From NCBI RefSeq assembly GCF_003233655.1, contig NZ_CP029832.1:186001-250000 (forward strand): a stretch of 64,000 nucleotides of DNA, written 5' to 3'. This stretch comes from Azospirillum ramasamyi. GTDB lineage: Bacteria > Pseudomonadota > Alphaproteobacteria > Azospirillales > Azospirillaceae. The stretch's first letter is position 1. The number at the start of each line of letters is the position of its first letter. Below, in pieces: positions 9,207 through 18,101 of this stretch. The position numbers and the translations under genes are program-made. Below the pieces are notes generated by a model that ran no database searches, had not been told where the DNA came from, and saw nothing but the letters and a program-made list of their open reading frames with translations.

Positions 9207-9727
9207 CGTAAGTATCTCCTTGCGATGTGATTGGGATTGTTGGGCCGTCTGTCGGCCTCGCTCGATTGGCGAACTCGCCTTCGGGTATAGCCAGAACTAT
9301 CGGAGGGATAGTGTGATAAAAGAAGGGTCCTGTGAAGAAAAAGTTGAGTCAGATCAGAAGATTCTCACAGAACAACGCATTATTTGTATTTTCAAAAAGA
9401 GAGTTAGTCTGAATTGTTTCGAATTTCTAATCAGTTTCTTTTTTAAAACCGCTGGGCAGACTCACTTCCTGACTCTAGCTTCCCGCAAACCATTGGGATC
9501 GCCAGGAAAAAGTTCTCGTGGATAAGCCGGGGATTTTAAAAATCAGCATGCCAAACCAATGCCGCGGGGTCGACGAAAAGGGGGATTCGAGGAGCGGCCA
9601 CCACCCTGGGGCGACGCCGGAAATGCCTTGCCCATCCGCACATGCCCTCACCGAAATACTCAAGTATGCAAGTAACGGCGAATTCTGGCACAGTAAAAGC
9701 GTCATGGAGTCGACCCGGAATGGCAAA
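9207..9727 (-). promoter_or_regulatory. Long AT-rich leader of the RTX gene
   Basis: This gap contains no convincing gene. From about 9290 to 9480 the sequence is markedly AT-rich, with several A and T runs, in an otherwise GC-rich window. It lies directly upstream of the minus-strand RTX start. Such leaders in alphaproteobacteria often bind silencers of the MucR/Ros type or H-NS-like proteins, but that assignment here is an inference. No clear -35/-10 pair could be fixed. Confidence 0.45.
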
Positions 9728-9754
9728 GGGGCCGGCGTGGGGGACGCCGGCCCC
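9728..9754 (-). terminator. Hairpin terminator downstream of the type I secretion operon
   Basis: A perfect 10-bp stem: GGGGCCGGCG at 9728-9737 pairs with CGCCGGCCCC at 9745-9754 around a 7-base loop. It lies 93 bp beyond the stop of the HlyD-family gene. On the minus strand it is followed by TTTGCC, a short U-run. It is a plausible intrinsic terminator, or an mRNA 3'-end stabiliser, for the secretion operon. Confidence 0.6.
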
Positions 9755-9846
9755 TTCACGGGACCGCCGGCGGGGGATGGACCCTTCCCGGCGACCCCAG
9801 CCCGCGCCGGCCCGAACGGGAGGGGCCGGGGGGATGGGCGTGCCGT

Positions 9847-11202
9847 CTATTGCTCTCGGAAGGCCCGCTGCATTCCGTCGGTCAGCGGCGTCAGGAAATA
9901 CTCGATGGCGCGACGGGCATGACCATGGATCATGACCTCCGCCGGCATGCCGGGATGCAGTTCGACACCGGGCAGCGCTTTCAACTCATCCGCGTCCATG
10001 TTGATCCGGGCGGCGAAATAGAAGGCGCCGGTGCGCTCGTCCTCCAACTGGTCGGCGGACAGGGACACCACCTGCCCCGCCACCGGCGGCACCGCGCGCT
10101 GACGGTAGCCGGTCAGCTTCACCATCGCCTTGCTGCCGACCTCGACATTCTGCACGTCGTGAGGAGAGACGCGGGCTTCCACGATCATGGCGTCATCCTG
10201 CGGCACGATGTCGAGGATGCCGGCGCCGGCCGGAATGACGCCGCCCGGCGTGAAGAATCGCAGGCCGGTGACGCGCCCCGCCTGCGGTGCGGTGACCGCC
10301 TGGCGCAGCAGGATGTCGTCGGCGCTGCGCAGGCGCTCCGAAAGGTCGGAGACGCTGGCCTGGGCCGTCTGCAGATCGACCGCCACCTCGGACCGGCGGG
10401 TGTTGCCGAGATTGATCATGGTCAGTTCGGCCGCGGCAATCGCCTGTTCGGCCTTGGACTTGTTCGCCAGCAGCTCGCCCAGCCGTCCTTCCGAATCGGC
10501 GACGTTGCGCTGAAGCTCCAGCATGCGCGGCTTGCGCTCGTATCCCTTCGCCAGCAGCCCCTGCACCACCTGCAATTCGTCCCGGGTGTAGCGCAGCCGG
10601 TCGGCGGTGGCGGCGCGCTGCGATTCAAGCGCCGCGATCTCGTCGCGCAGCTGGGAGATCTGCCGGCGCTGGATGCCCAGCTGCGCCTCGTGGCTGTCCA
10701 GCCGCGAGCGGAACAGCCGCTCCTCGACCGCCATCGCCTCGGCCGCAACCGGGTTGTCGCGCGCCGCCTTCACCAGCTCCTCGCTGAACAGCGGCTTCGG
10801 CCCATCGGACTGTTCGGCCCGCAATCTGCCGAGCCGGGCCAGTGCCGTCCAATACTGGCCCTGCAGTTGCGACACCACGGCCTGGCTCTGCGTCGAATCC
10901 AGCCGCAGCAGCACCTGCCCCGCCTGCACCAGGTCGCCGTCCTTGACCAGCAGGTCGCGCAGGATGCCGCCTTCCAGATGGGAGACGGTCTTGCGGTGGC
11001 TTTCCACCATCACCGTGCCGGCGGCGAGTGCCGCGCTGTCCAGGCTGGCGGTGAATCCCCAGGTCAGGAATCCGCCGAAGCCGACCAGCACGGCCAACGC
11101 GCCGGCCAGCGCGGTGTTGCGCAGCGACGGTTCGGCAGGATCGACATCGATGGTCGCCGTCCAGACCGTCGGGGTCGCCAGGGCGGGCGTTTCGCTGGTC
11201 AT
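9847..11202 (-). CDS. HlyD-family type I secretion periplasmic adaptor
   Basis: 451-residue membrane-fusion protein bridging the inner-membrane ABC exporter to an outer-membrane TolC channel. A single transmembrane helix lies at about residues 31-52 after a short cytoplasmic tail. It is followed by a lipoyl half (VSHLEGGILRDLLVKDGDLV), a long coiled-coil hairpin (about 130-290) and a second lipoyl/beta-barrel half (TAPQAGRVTGLRFFTPGGVI). The C-terminus resembles PrtE-type adaptors. Its ATG overlaps the stop of the ABC transporter gene (ATGA, 11199-11202), so the two are co-translated. No TolC gene is in the window. The likely cargo is the RTX protein at 8388-9206. Confidence 0.93.
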   Translation of the reverse strand: MTSETPALATPTVWTATIDVDPAEPSLRNTALAGALAVLVGFGGFLTWGFTASLDSAALAAGTVMVESHRKTVSHLEGGILRDLLVKDGDLVQAGQVLLRLDSTQSQAVVSQLQGQYWTALARLGRLRAEQSDGPKPLFSEELVKAARDNPVAAEAMAVEERLFRSRLDSHEAQLGIQRRQISQLRDEIAALESQRAATADRLRYTRDELQVVQGLLAKGYERKPRMLELQRNVADSEGRLGELLANKSKAEQAIAAAELTMINLGNTRRSEVAVDLQTAQASVSDLSERLRSADDILLRQAVTAPQAGRVTGLRFFTPGGVIPAGAGILDIVPQDDAMIVEARVSPHDVQNVEVGSKAMVKLTGYRQRAVPPVAGQVVSLSADQLEDERTGAFYFAARINMDADELKALPGVELHPGMPAEVMIHGHARRAIEYFLTPLTDGMQRAFREQ

Positions 11203-12923
11203 CGTTGCTCTCCGCTGCGGACGAGGCGGGTCACGCCGGCGGGAACCCCACCCGGCTGCACCAGTTTCAGGACATCGGCGCGGGCGCCGAAATGCTCGAC
11301 GACGCCCTCCTTCATCACCACCAGCTTGTCGGCCACCGCGACGATGGAGGGACGGTGGGCGATCATCACCACGGTGGTGCCGTCGGCCTTCACCTTGTGA
11401 ACGGCGCTCAGCAGGGCCTGCTCGCCCTCATGGTCGAGGTTCGAATTGGGCTCGTCCAGCACCAGCAGCCGCGGCCGGCCGAACAGGGCGCGGGCCAGCG
11501 CGATGCGCTGCCTCTGTCCGCCGGACAGCGAGAAGGCGCTTTCGCCCACCGGCGTATCGTAGCCGAAGGGCAGGCGGCCGATCATCTCGTGCACGCCGGC
11601 CAGACGGGCGGCGCGGACGATCTCCGCCGGATCGGCGCTGGCCATGCGGGCGATGTTCTCGCCGATGGTGCCGTCGAGCAGCGCGACCGACTGCGGCACA
11701 TAGCCGACATATTTGCCGAAGCTCTCGCGCTCCCACAGATAGGTGCTGGTGCCGTCCAGATAGATTCCGCCGGCTGTCGGCTGCCAGACGCCGACCAGCA
11801 GGCGGGCCAGCGTCGACTTGCCGGCTCCCGACGGGCCGATGATGCCGATCACCTCCCCCGCCTCGGCGGAGAAGGAAACGTTGCGCAGCACCGGGCGGTT
11901 CAGGCCGGCCGGCACATGGCTGACCCGGTCGACCGTCAGCGTCCCCTGCGGCGTCGGCAGCGGCATGGTGGAGCGGGCGGAGGCGCCGTTGTTCAGCAGG
12001 TCGCGGATGCGGCGGTGCGACTCGAGCGCCTTGACCCACTGGCGCCAGCCGTCGACCAGCTGTTCGAAGGGTTGCAGCATCCGCCCGGTGATGAGGCTGG
12101 CCGCCATCATGCTGCCGGGGGTCACCTGATTGTCGATGACCAGCGTGGCGCCGGCGGCGATCACGCCCACCTGCAGCATCATGCGCACCGAGCGCGAGGC
12201 CGCGGCCAGCGCCCGCGACGTGGTGGCGCCGCGGTCGATCATGCCGGCCGATCCGCTCTGCGCCGCCTGCCAGCGCCGCGCCAGCGCCGGCAGCATGCCC
12301 ATCGCCTCGATGGCCTCGGCATGGCGGACGGTGCCGGCGATGTCGGCGAAGACGCGGGCCGACGCCTCGTTCGCCTCGGCCATCGGCCGCCGGGTCAGCG
12401 CGTCGGTCAGCACCCCCATCACCATCAGGATCAACGCCGCGCCGATGGCGAGGAAGCCGTAGATCGGATGAAGAAGGAACAGGATCACCAGGAAGATCGG
12501 CGCCCACATCAGTTCCAGCGGCGCCGTCACCGCGCTGCTGGTCATGAAGGAGCGCAGGTCGTTCAGGTCGCGCATGGTCTGCGCCGCGTTGCGCGGCCCG
12601 CCGGACAGCGCATCGACGATGGACGCCTCCAGCGCCGGCACGTTGAAGCGGTGGGCGATCACCGCGCTCGTCACCAGGAAGGCGCGGGCCCGGATGAAGT
12701 CCAGCACGCCGTAGAGAGCCAGCGCCCCCACCGCGATGATCGCCAGCATCGTCAGCGTTTCCAGGCTGCGGCTGCTCATCACCCGGTCGTAGACCTGCAT
12801 GGTGAAAAGCGGAACCACCAGCATCAGGACATTCACGAACAGACTGAGGATGCCGGCCAGCAGCAGGCCATGCCCGATCTTCCGGTAGGCTTGGGTCAGC
12901 AGGGGCCGATCCACGGAACTCAT
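11199..12923 (-). CDS. Type I secretion system permease/ATPase (PrtD-like)
   Basis: 574-residue ABC exporter half-transporter. The N-terminal membrane domain (about residues 15-300) has hydrophobic helices including GHGLLLAGILSLFVNVLMLV. The nucleotide-binding domain (about 330-560) has Walker A GPSGAGKST, signature LSGGQRQR, Walker B LLVLDEP and switch AHRPS. There is no N-terminal C39 peptidase domain, so it belongs to the PrtD/AprD class that handles RTX substrates with C-terminal signals. The start at 12923 has a good ribosome site (GGAAGGA) upstream. Hydrolysis drives one-step export across both membranes with the HlyD-family adaptor. Confidence 0.94.
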   Translation of the reverse strand: MSSVDRPLLTQAYRKIGHGLLLAGILSLFVNVLMLVVPLFTMQVYDRVMSSRSLETLTMLAIIAVGALALYGVLDFIRARAFLVTSAVIAHRFNVPALEASIVDALSGGPRNAAQTMRDLNDLRSFMTSSAVTAPLELMWAPIFLVILFLLHPIYGFLAIGAALILMVMGVLTDALTRRPMAEANEASARVFADIAGTVRHAEAIEAMGMLPALARRWQAAQSGSAGMIDRGATTSRALAAASRSVRMMLQVGVIAAGATLVIDNQVTPGSMMAASLITGRMLQPFEQLVDGWRQWVKALESHRRIRDLLNNGASARSTMPLPTPQGTLTVDRVSHVPAGLNRPVLRNVSFSAEAGEVIGIIGPSGAGKSTLARLLVGVWQPTAGGIYLDGTSTYLWERESFGKYVGYVPQSVALLDGTIGENIARMASADPAEIVRAARLAGVHEMIGRLPFGYDTPVGESAFSLSGGQRQRIALARALFGRPRLLVLDEPNSNLDHEGEQALLSAVHKVKADGTTVVMIAHRPSIVAVADKLVVMKEGVVEHFGARADVLKLVQPGGVPAGVTRLVRSGEQR

Positions 12924-13458
12924 CTTCGATCCTTCCTGATGGAGGATTGGCCGATCGAGGCGGCGCTGGAACTCGGGAGGGCGGGGAAAACGGAAAAGGC
13001 TGCCGGCGGCATGACGCTGGACAGGAAGCCGGCCGGGGGGACGCCGGGTACGACCGGCCCGGAAAGGAGCGGTCGTCTATGGATGACAGGCCCTGACGCG
13101 GGGGGATGCGTCGGCGGACTTGGCACGCTTAAGCTTTACACCGCGAACATTTTAGAGACGTGTGACAAGTTTCGGATCCTACCCCGTTCAAGCGCTCGCG
13201 AAAGGGGTAGCAAGTGGGCGGCAAGCAGTTGATTTCCCTGCGAAATTCGATACTTCACCGAAGGTCTTAGGCCATATTGCCTGGGTTTTCCAGCCATCTG
13301 GTCAGAGCCCTCGGTTATCGTGCATGCTGCGTTGCGATGATTTACGCAGGTTGCCGGGCCTCCCCCCATCCCGCACCTGCCCCGCCCCCTTTCCTTCCAC
13401 CATGCCGGCCGCCCGCAATCGGTTGCGGCCCGAAATCCGGTTCAAGGAAACCCGATTC
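12924..13458. promoter_or_regulatory. Divergent intergenic region between the secretion operon and galE
   Basis: 535 bp with no supported gene; short Pro-rich frames here look like chance. It must carry the start signals for the minus-strand secretion operon and the plus-strand galE. The centre (about 13130-13350) is relatively AT-rich. An inverted repeat TACCCC (13180-13185)/GGGGTA (13204-13209) is visible. AAGGAAA at 13444-13450 is the ribosome site of galE. No confident -35/-10 pair was found. Confidence 0.4.
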
Positions 13459-14472
13459 ATGACGACTCCGAAGACCATCCTCGTCACCGGCGGCGCCGGC
13501 TATGTCGGCAGCCATTGCGTGGCGGAGCTTCTCGACCACGGCCATCGTGTCGTGGTGTTCGACAATCTGCGTCAGGGCCATATCGCCGCCGTTCCGCCCG
13601 AGGCCGCCTTCGTCCAGGCCGATCTCGCCGACGAGGAGGCGCTGGCCCGCGTCTTCGCGGAGTGGCGCTTCGACGCGGTGTTCCATTTCGCGGCATTGTC
13701 GGTGGTCGGCGAATCGATGCGCGACCCCCACGCCTATCTGCACGGCAACACCGTCACCTCGCTGAACCTGATCCGCGCCGCGGTGAAGGCCGGGGTGATG
13801 AAGCTGGTCTTCTCCTCCACCGCCAACCTGTTCGGTTCGCCCAACCGGATCCCCATCGACGAGGACGAGGCGATCGATCCCGGCAGCCCCTATGGCGAAT
13901 CGAAGTTCATGATCGAGCGGGCCCTGCATTGGGCCGACCGCTGCCATGGTCTCCGTTCCGCCTGCCTGCGCTACTTCAATGCCGCCGGCGCGCATCCCAA
14001 CGGCAAGCTGGGCGAGGACCACAGCCCGGAAACCCACCTGATCCCGCTGGTGATGGACGCCGCCACCGGCAAGCGCACGCACATCGAGATCTTCGGCGAC
14101 GATTACGACACCCGCGACGGCACCTGCATCCGCGACTATATCCATGTCTGCGATCTGGCCGACGCCCATCTGCGGGTGCTGGACGCGCTGGAGGAACGGT
14201 CGGTCCGCTACAACCTGGGCAACGGCACCGGCTACAGCGTGCGCGAGGTGATCTCGTCGGTGGAGCGGATCACCGGCCGGACGGTGCCGGTGAAGATCGG
14301 CCCGCGGCGCCCCGGCGACCTGCCGGTGCTGATCGCCTCGTCGGAGCGCATTCGCCGCGACCTCGGCTGGCAACCGCGCTACCCGGAGCTGGACAGCATC
14401 ATCGCCGGCGCCTGGGCCTGGCGCAGCGCGCATCCGCATGGGTTCCGCGGCCTCGCCGCCGCGGCGGAATAA
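13459..14472 (+). CDS. galE: UDP-glucose 4-epimerase
   Basis: 337-residue short-chain dehydrogenase-family epimerase interconverting UDP-glucose and UDP-galactose in the cytoplasm. The NAD-binding motif ILVTGGAGYVGSH is at the N-terminus, the catalytic serine region is VFSSTANLFG, and the YxxxK motif is in PYGESKFMIE. Length and the CLRYFNAAGA stretch are typical of GalE. The ATG at 13459 has AAGGAAA nine bases upstream. It would supply UDP-galactose for exopolysaccharide or the nearby glycosyltransferase cassette. It faces away from the secretion operon and is followed 51 bp later by the regulator gene. Confidence 0.93.
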   Translation: MTTPKTILVTGGAGYVGSHCVAELLDHGHRVVVFDNLRQGHIAAVPPEAAFVQADLADEEALARVFAEWRFDAVFHFAALSVVGESMRDPHAYLHGNTVTSLNLIRAAVKAGVMKLVFSSTANLFGSPNRIPIDEDEAIDPGSPYGESKFMIERALHWADRCHGLRSACLRYFNAAGAHPNGKLGEDHSPETHLIPLVMDAATGKRTHIEIFGDDYDTRDGTCIRDYIHVCDLADAHLRVLDALEERSVRYNLGNGTGYSVREVISSVERITGRTVPVKIGPRRPGDLPVLIASSERIRRDLGWQPRYPELDSIIAGAWAWRSAHPHGFRGLAAAAE

Positions 14473-14523
14473 GGCAGAAGCGAGAGGGAAGGCGGGAATG
14501 GCAGAGCCGGGATCGTGGGCGCG

Positions 14524-15084
14524 ATGAGCAACCTGAACTGGGACGACGACGACGCGCCCGAATCGGGGCCCGACGGCAAGCCGGGCGGTGATCCCGCCCG
14601 GAAGCCCGGCGAGGAACTCGACCTCGCCGACTTCCACGGCATGGCGCGCCTGATCGAGCGGATGCACCGGCGTTATCTGGACGTCGTCCGCGTCGGTCTG
14701 TCCAAGCAGGGCGTCGAGGACATCGGCCCGGTGCAGGCGCTGATGGTGATGCTGATCGGCGAGGACGAACTGTCGGTCCGCGACCTGATGGAGCGCGGCT
14801 ATTACCTGGGCTCCAACGCGTCCTACAGCCTGAAGATCCTGGTCGATGCCGGTTACATCAACCGCGCCGCCAATCAGCGCGACCGCCGCACCGCGCGGCT
14901 CCAGCTGACCGACAAGGGGCGGGAACTGTGGGAGGGGCTGCGGCGGATGGAGCAGGCCCAGGCCGAGGCGCTGGTGCGCAACGAAACCGAGGCGCGCGAC
15001 CTGAAGGCCAGCTACCGCACGCTCCGCCGGCTCGACCGGCTGTGGGGCGACATGGTCCGCTACTCCTGCCTCGATTTCGATTGA
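14524..15084 (+). CDS. MarR-family winged-helix regulator, LdtR-like
   Basis: 186-residue DNA-binding protein with an acidic N-terminal tail, then a MarR winged helix-turn-helix. The stretch VQALMVMLIGEDELSVRDL, then RGYYLGSNASYSLKILVDAGY and a wing DRRTARLQLTDKG, closely resembles LdtR. In related alphaproteobacteria LdtR controls an L,D-transpeptidase and osmotic or cell-wall traits. That target is family knowledge, not shown here. The ATG at 14524 is chosen; a GTG three codons upstream is an alternative. The stop overlaps the next start (TGATG at 15082-15086), so the two genes are coupled. Confidence 0.85.
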   Translation: MSNLNWDDDDAPESGPDGKPGGDPARKPGEELDLADFHGMARLIERMHRRYLDVVRVGLSKQGVEDIGPVQALMVMLIGEDELSVRDLMERGYYLGSNASYSLKILVDAGYINRAANQRDRRTARLQLTDKGRELWEGLRRMEQAQAEALVRNETEARDLKASYRTLRRLDRLWGDMVRYSCLDFD

Positions 15085-16325
15085 TGGGAACTCGACCGAT
15101 GCCGAAGCCGGATGCCCCGATGCCAGACGCCTCCCCCAAGCCGGACGCGCCCAACCCGAACACCCTGTCGTCGCAGGATGTGGAACGCCTGCTGACCTCG
15201 CCCACCGCGGAAACGCGGATCGAGACGATGAACAAGCTGTTCCACGATCTGGAGGCCGGCGCGCTCAGCCCGGCGGAACGGTCGCTGGCGATCGAGGTGG
15301 TGCATTGCTTCGCCGGCGACGCCCAGGTGGCGGTGCGCGAAGCGGTGGCCTGGCAGCTGCGCAACAGCCCCCTGCTGACCGGGGAGCTGGCCGAAAGGCT
15401 GGTCCGCGACGTCGGGCGGGTGGCCTTCCCGATCCTGCGCGACGCGGCGGGACTGACCGACGACCTGCTGCTGGACGTGCTGTCCGATCCCGATTCCGGC
15501 AAGCATGTGGCGGTCGCCAGCCGGTCGAAGGTCTCGGCCCGCGTGTCGGGCGCCATCGCGGAACGGGGCAACGTCGTCGCCGTCACCGCCCTGCTGCGCA
15601 ACGACGGCGCCGAGGTGCCGGAGAGCGCCATGCACCGCGCGCTCGACCGCTTCGGCCGGGTCCGCATGGTCAGCGAGGCGGCGGCGACCCGCCCCGGCCT
15701 GTCGCTGGCGATGGTGGAGCGGGTGGTCGCCTTCGTGTCGGACAGCATGCGCACCACCCTGATGCAGGCGCACGGCCTGTCGCGCGAACTGGTGGAACGG
15801 CTGGTTGAGCGCGGGCGGGAGGCGGCGACCATGCGGCTGCTGCGCCCGGTGCTGCGCGGGGCGGAGGACATCGACGCGGTGATCCAATGGCTGCACACCA
15901 ACCGCCGCCTGACGCCGGTGCTGCTGTTCCGGGCGCTGTGCGCCGGCGACCTGCCGCTGTTCGTCGCCGGCATGGCGCTGCGCGCCGGCATTCCGGCGGA
16001 GAACGCCCGCCGGCTGGCCTGGGACGACGGCGAATTGGGCATGGCGGCGCTGATGAAGAAGGCGTCCGTCGCTCCCGGCCTGACCTATCCCTTCCAGGTC
16101 GCGGTCGGCGTCGCCAAGCGGATGGAGTATGAGGGCGAGGAGAGCCGCCGCGAGGATTTCCAGTCGGAGGTCATCAGCGAACTGTTCACCGCCTGCACCC
16201 CAACCAACGACTGGATGGTCGACGACCTGCTTCTGCAGCTGTTCGACCAGAAGTCGGAGGAGGTCATCGACCGGGCGCTGGATCAGGCCGGCCTGCCCTT
16301 CTCGCCGGTGCGCACGATGCAGTGA
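15084..16325 (+). CDS. DUF2336 domain protein
   Basis: 413-residue alpha-helical protein of the DUF2336 family, which is common in Alphaproteobacteria and has no established function. After a Pro-rich N-terminus (about 30 residues) it consists of repeated HEAT-like helices such as EAVAWQLRNSPLLTGELAERL and LVERGREAATMRLLRPVL. No catalytic motif or membrane segment is visible. The ATG at 15084 shares one base with the LdtR-like stop; an in-frame ATG at 15099 is an alternative start. The coupling suggests it works with the regulator, perhaps as a signalling scaffold. Confidence 0.82.
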   Translation: MGTRPMPKPDAPMPDASPKPDAPNPNTLSSQDVERLLTSPTAETRIETMNKLFHDLEAGALSPAERSLAIEVVHCFAGDAQVAVREAVAWQLRNSPLLTGELAERLVRDVGRVAFPILRDAAGLTDDLLLDVLSDPDSGKHVAVASRSKVSARVSGAIAERGNVVAVTALLRNDGAEVPESAMHRALDRFGRVRMVSEAAATRPGLSLAMVERVVAFVSDSMRTTLMQAHGLSRELVERLVERGREAATMRLLRPVLRGAEDIDAVIQWLHTNRRLTPVLLFRALCAGDLPLFVAGMALRAGIPAENARRLAWDDGELGMAALMKKASVAPGLTYPFQVAVGVAKRMEYEGEESRREDFQSEVISELFTACTPTNDWMVDDLLLQLFDQKSEEVIDRALDQAGLPFSPVRTMQ

Positions 16326-16337
16326 GGCCGAACGGCT

Positions 16338-17669
16338 TCAGCCGCCCGCCGCCCCGCCGCCAGCCGTCACGCCGCGCAGGATGTCGGACATGCTGAGGAT
16401 CGCCTCGGCGACCTCGATGATGCGCTTGTTCTGGTTCATCGCCGTCTTGCGGATCAGCTTGTAGGCCTCCTCCTCCGACAGGTTGCGGGTGGACATCAGC
16501 AGGCCCTTGGCGCGGTCGATCACCTTGCGCTCGTGCAGCGCCGCCTTGGCGGTTTCCAACTCCAGGCTGACGTCGCGCAGACGCTGCGACTGGGCCTGCA
16601 CGACGTCGAGTACGGAGCGCATCAGCTTCGGCCGCAGCCCGTCAGGCGCATAGAGCCCGGCGCCCTCCTGTCCGGGCAGGGCGGGATCGGCGTCGACCAG
16701 CACCATCGCCACCGGCATCACCGCATCATGTCCGCGCGGGTCGGCCTGCTCCAGATCGGCGCGCGCCTGCGCCAGCTTCGCTTCGCACAGCAGGCGCAGA
16801 TCCTCGGTCAGCCGGTCTTCCACCGTCTTCAGCAGATCCATGCGCCGTGTGGCCTGCTCGAACCAGGCTTCCGGCGTGATGCCCGACAGCTCGCCATGAC
16901 GGGCGCCGTCGCCGAGCGCCACCGCGCGCATCCGCTCCACCTCCGCCACCGCCGGGTCCGACAGGGCGGCGCGGAAGGCGGCGCCGTGGGCAGGATCGGC
17001 GAATTCCGCGACGATGCGGAAGGCGCGGTTCTGCGCGTCGATCAGCCGGGCCAACCGGCCATGCTCCACCCCGTCGAACCGCCCGCGCGAGAAGCCGGCG
17101 CTGGCCGTCGCCCGCTCCTGCCCGGCGAATTCCTTGCCCTGCACGATGTTGAACAGCGCCACCAGCGCGCGGGAGATCGCCGGGTCGGCGGCGATGTCCG
17201 CCGCCTCGAACACCACGGCCAGCAGATGGCCGACGATGTCGGAAAAGGACTTCACCGCGTCCTGCGGTACCAGCGCCAGCGACGCCACCTGCTCCCGCAG
17301 CGCCGGCAGCCCGTCAAGCGCATGCAGGGCGATGGCGACGCGGTTGTAGAACTGGGCGCCCGAACTGAGGCGGTCGAGCTGCCGGTCCACAAGGTCGAGC
17401 CGGTCGCGCAGGACCGCTTCCAGCGCCTTGGCGTCGGCCTGCCAGCGGGCGCGATCCTCGGCGAAGCGCATTCCGCCGGAGCCGAGATAGACGGAGGACG
17501 CGCCGCGTTCCTTCTGGAGCGCGTGGATCAGCCCGCCCATGTCGCGGACCAGGGCGCTGACGGCCAGAAGCTGTTCGACGTCGCGGATGCGGCACAGCTT
17601 GGCGGCGCGCAGAAACCGCACGGCCGCGGCACCCGCCCTGCTGTCCTTGCTTTCCCGCTGCGTAGCCAT
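16338..17669 (-). CDS. NIT-domain ANTAR antiterminator-type regulator
   Basis: 443-residue protein. Residues from about 30 to 320 form a nitrate/nitrite-sensing (NIT) domain, with the typical HALQKERGASSVYLGS near its start. The C-terminal about 60 residues are an ANTAR RNA-binding domain (VIDRAKGLLMSTRNLSEEEA, then LIRKTAMNQNKRI). The architecture matches NasR, which binds leader RNA hairpins and prevents termination when nitrate is present. No nitrate-assimilation genes are near, so its target is elsewhere or it is autoregulatory. The ATG at 17669 is chosen because the frame upstream of it is unlike protein. It is convergent with the DUF2336 gene, 12 bp apart. Confidence 0.88.
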   Translation of the reverse strand: MATQRESKDSRAGAAAVRFLRAAKLCRIRDVEQLLAVSALVRDMGGLIHALQKERGASSVYLGSGGMRFAEDRARWQADAKALEAVLRDRLDLVDRQLDRLSSGAQFYNRVAIALHALDGLPALREQVASLALVPQDAVKSFSDIVGHLLAVVFEAADIAADPAISRALVALFNIVQGKEFAGQERATASAGFSRGRFDGVEHGRLARLIDAQNRAFRIVAEFADPAHGAAFRAALSDPAVAEVERMRAVALGDGARHGELSGITPEAWFEQATRRMDLLKTVEDRLTEDLRLLCEAKLAQARADLEQADPRGHDAVMPVAMVLVDADPALPGQEGAGLYAPDGLRPKLMRSVLDVVQAQSQRLRDVSLELETAKAALHERKVIDRAKGLLMSTRNLSEEEAYKLIRKTAMNQNKRIIEVAEAILSMSDILRGVTAGGGAAGG

Positions 17670-17736
17670 CCGGCCCGGTCCCCCGCCATCGCGCTGCCCC
17701 GGTGCATCACAAGCAACGCATATGCCAGCAAAAACA

Positions 17737-17764
17737 GCCCCTTCTCCCACAAGGAGAAAAGGGC
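17737..17764 (-). repeat. Leader hairpin upstream of the NIT-ANTAR gene (TTGTGGGAGAAGGG element)
   Basis: Imperfect stem-loop about 70-95 bases upstream of the NIT-ANTAR start. On the minus strand it reads GCCCTTTTCTCC, loop TTGTG, GGAGAAGGGGC. The outer 4 bp and inner 6 bp pair, with a mismatch between. A nearly identical element is at 50153-50179, so it looks like a dispersed hairpin repeat. Its place in the leader of an RNA-binding antiterminator gene is suggestive, but its loop does not fit the six-base ANTAR target loop. Confidence 0.5.
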
Positions 17765-17927
17765 TTCCACACTGCAATCCGGCCGCACCCGGTCGATGCG
17801 ATTGCCTAAGAATACAGCGGCTTCGCCGAGAATTTGCGCATGTGAGCGGTCAAATGCTGTGCGGCGCAACATCCACCCCGAAACCGGTGTTGAGTCGGCA
17901 TCCCAACCGTCCCGGAGTCGATCCGCC

Positions 17928-18101
17928 ATGGCCAAGAATCCCTTCATGAGCGCCTGGTTGTCCTGGGCCAACCGCGCCACCGGCATGTGGACCGCCGCCG
18001 CCGTGTCGGCGGCCAGGCGCAACCAGTCGGCGGCGCTGAAATCCATGACGACTCCGCCCAAACCCGCGAAGCCGAAGCGCAAGTCCAAGCCGGCGCGCTG
18101 A
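17928..18101 (+). CDS. Small basic protein of unknown function (57 aa)
   Basis: Short gene starting MAKNPFMSAWLSWANRATG, with an amphipathic or hydrophobic N-terminal half rich in Trp and Ala and a strongly basic, Pro/Lys-rich tail ending in KPKRKSKPAR. GGAG at 17914-17917 sits 10 bases before the ATG. The N-terminal pattern recalls small phasin- or polyhydroxybutyrate-associated alphaproteobacterial proteins, but no family can be named with certainty. The basic tail could bind nucleic acid or acidic membrane. It stands alone between the divergent NIT-ANTAR gene and the 2-hydroxyacid dehydrogenase. Confidence 0.6.
   Translation: MAKNPFMSAWLSWANRATGMWTAAAVSAARRNQSAALKSMTTPPKPAKPKRKSKPAR

Noticed and set aside
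9184-9525. 113-codon plus-strand frame across the AT-rich leader.
   Set aside because: It begins inside the RTX coding region on the other strand and has no ribosome site or family resemblance.
12920-13126. Short minus-strand frame whose stop overlaps the start of the secretion ATPase gene (ATGA).
   Set aside because: Pro/Ser-rich, no motif and no ribosome site, while the ATPase gene has its own good ribosome site. The overlap is probably chance.
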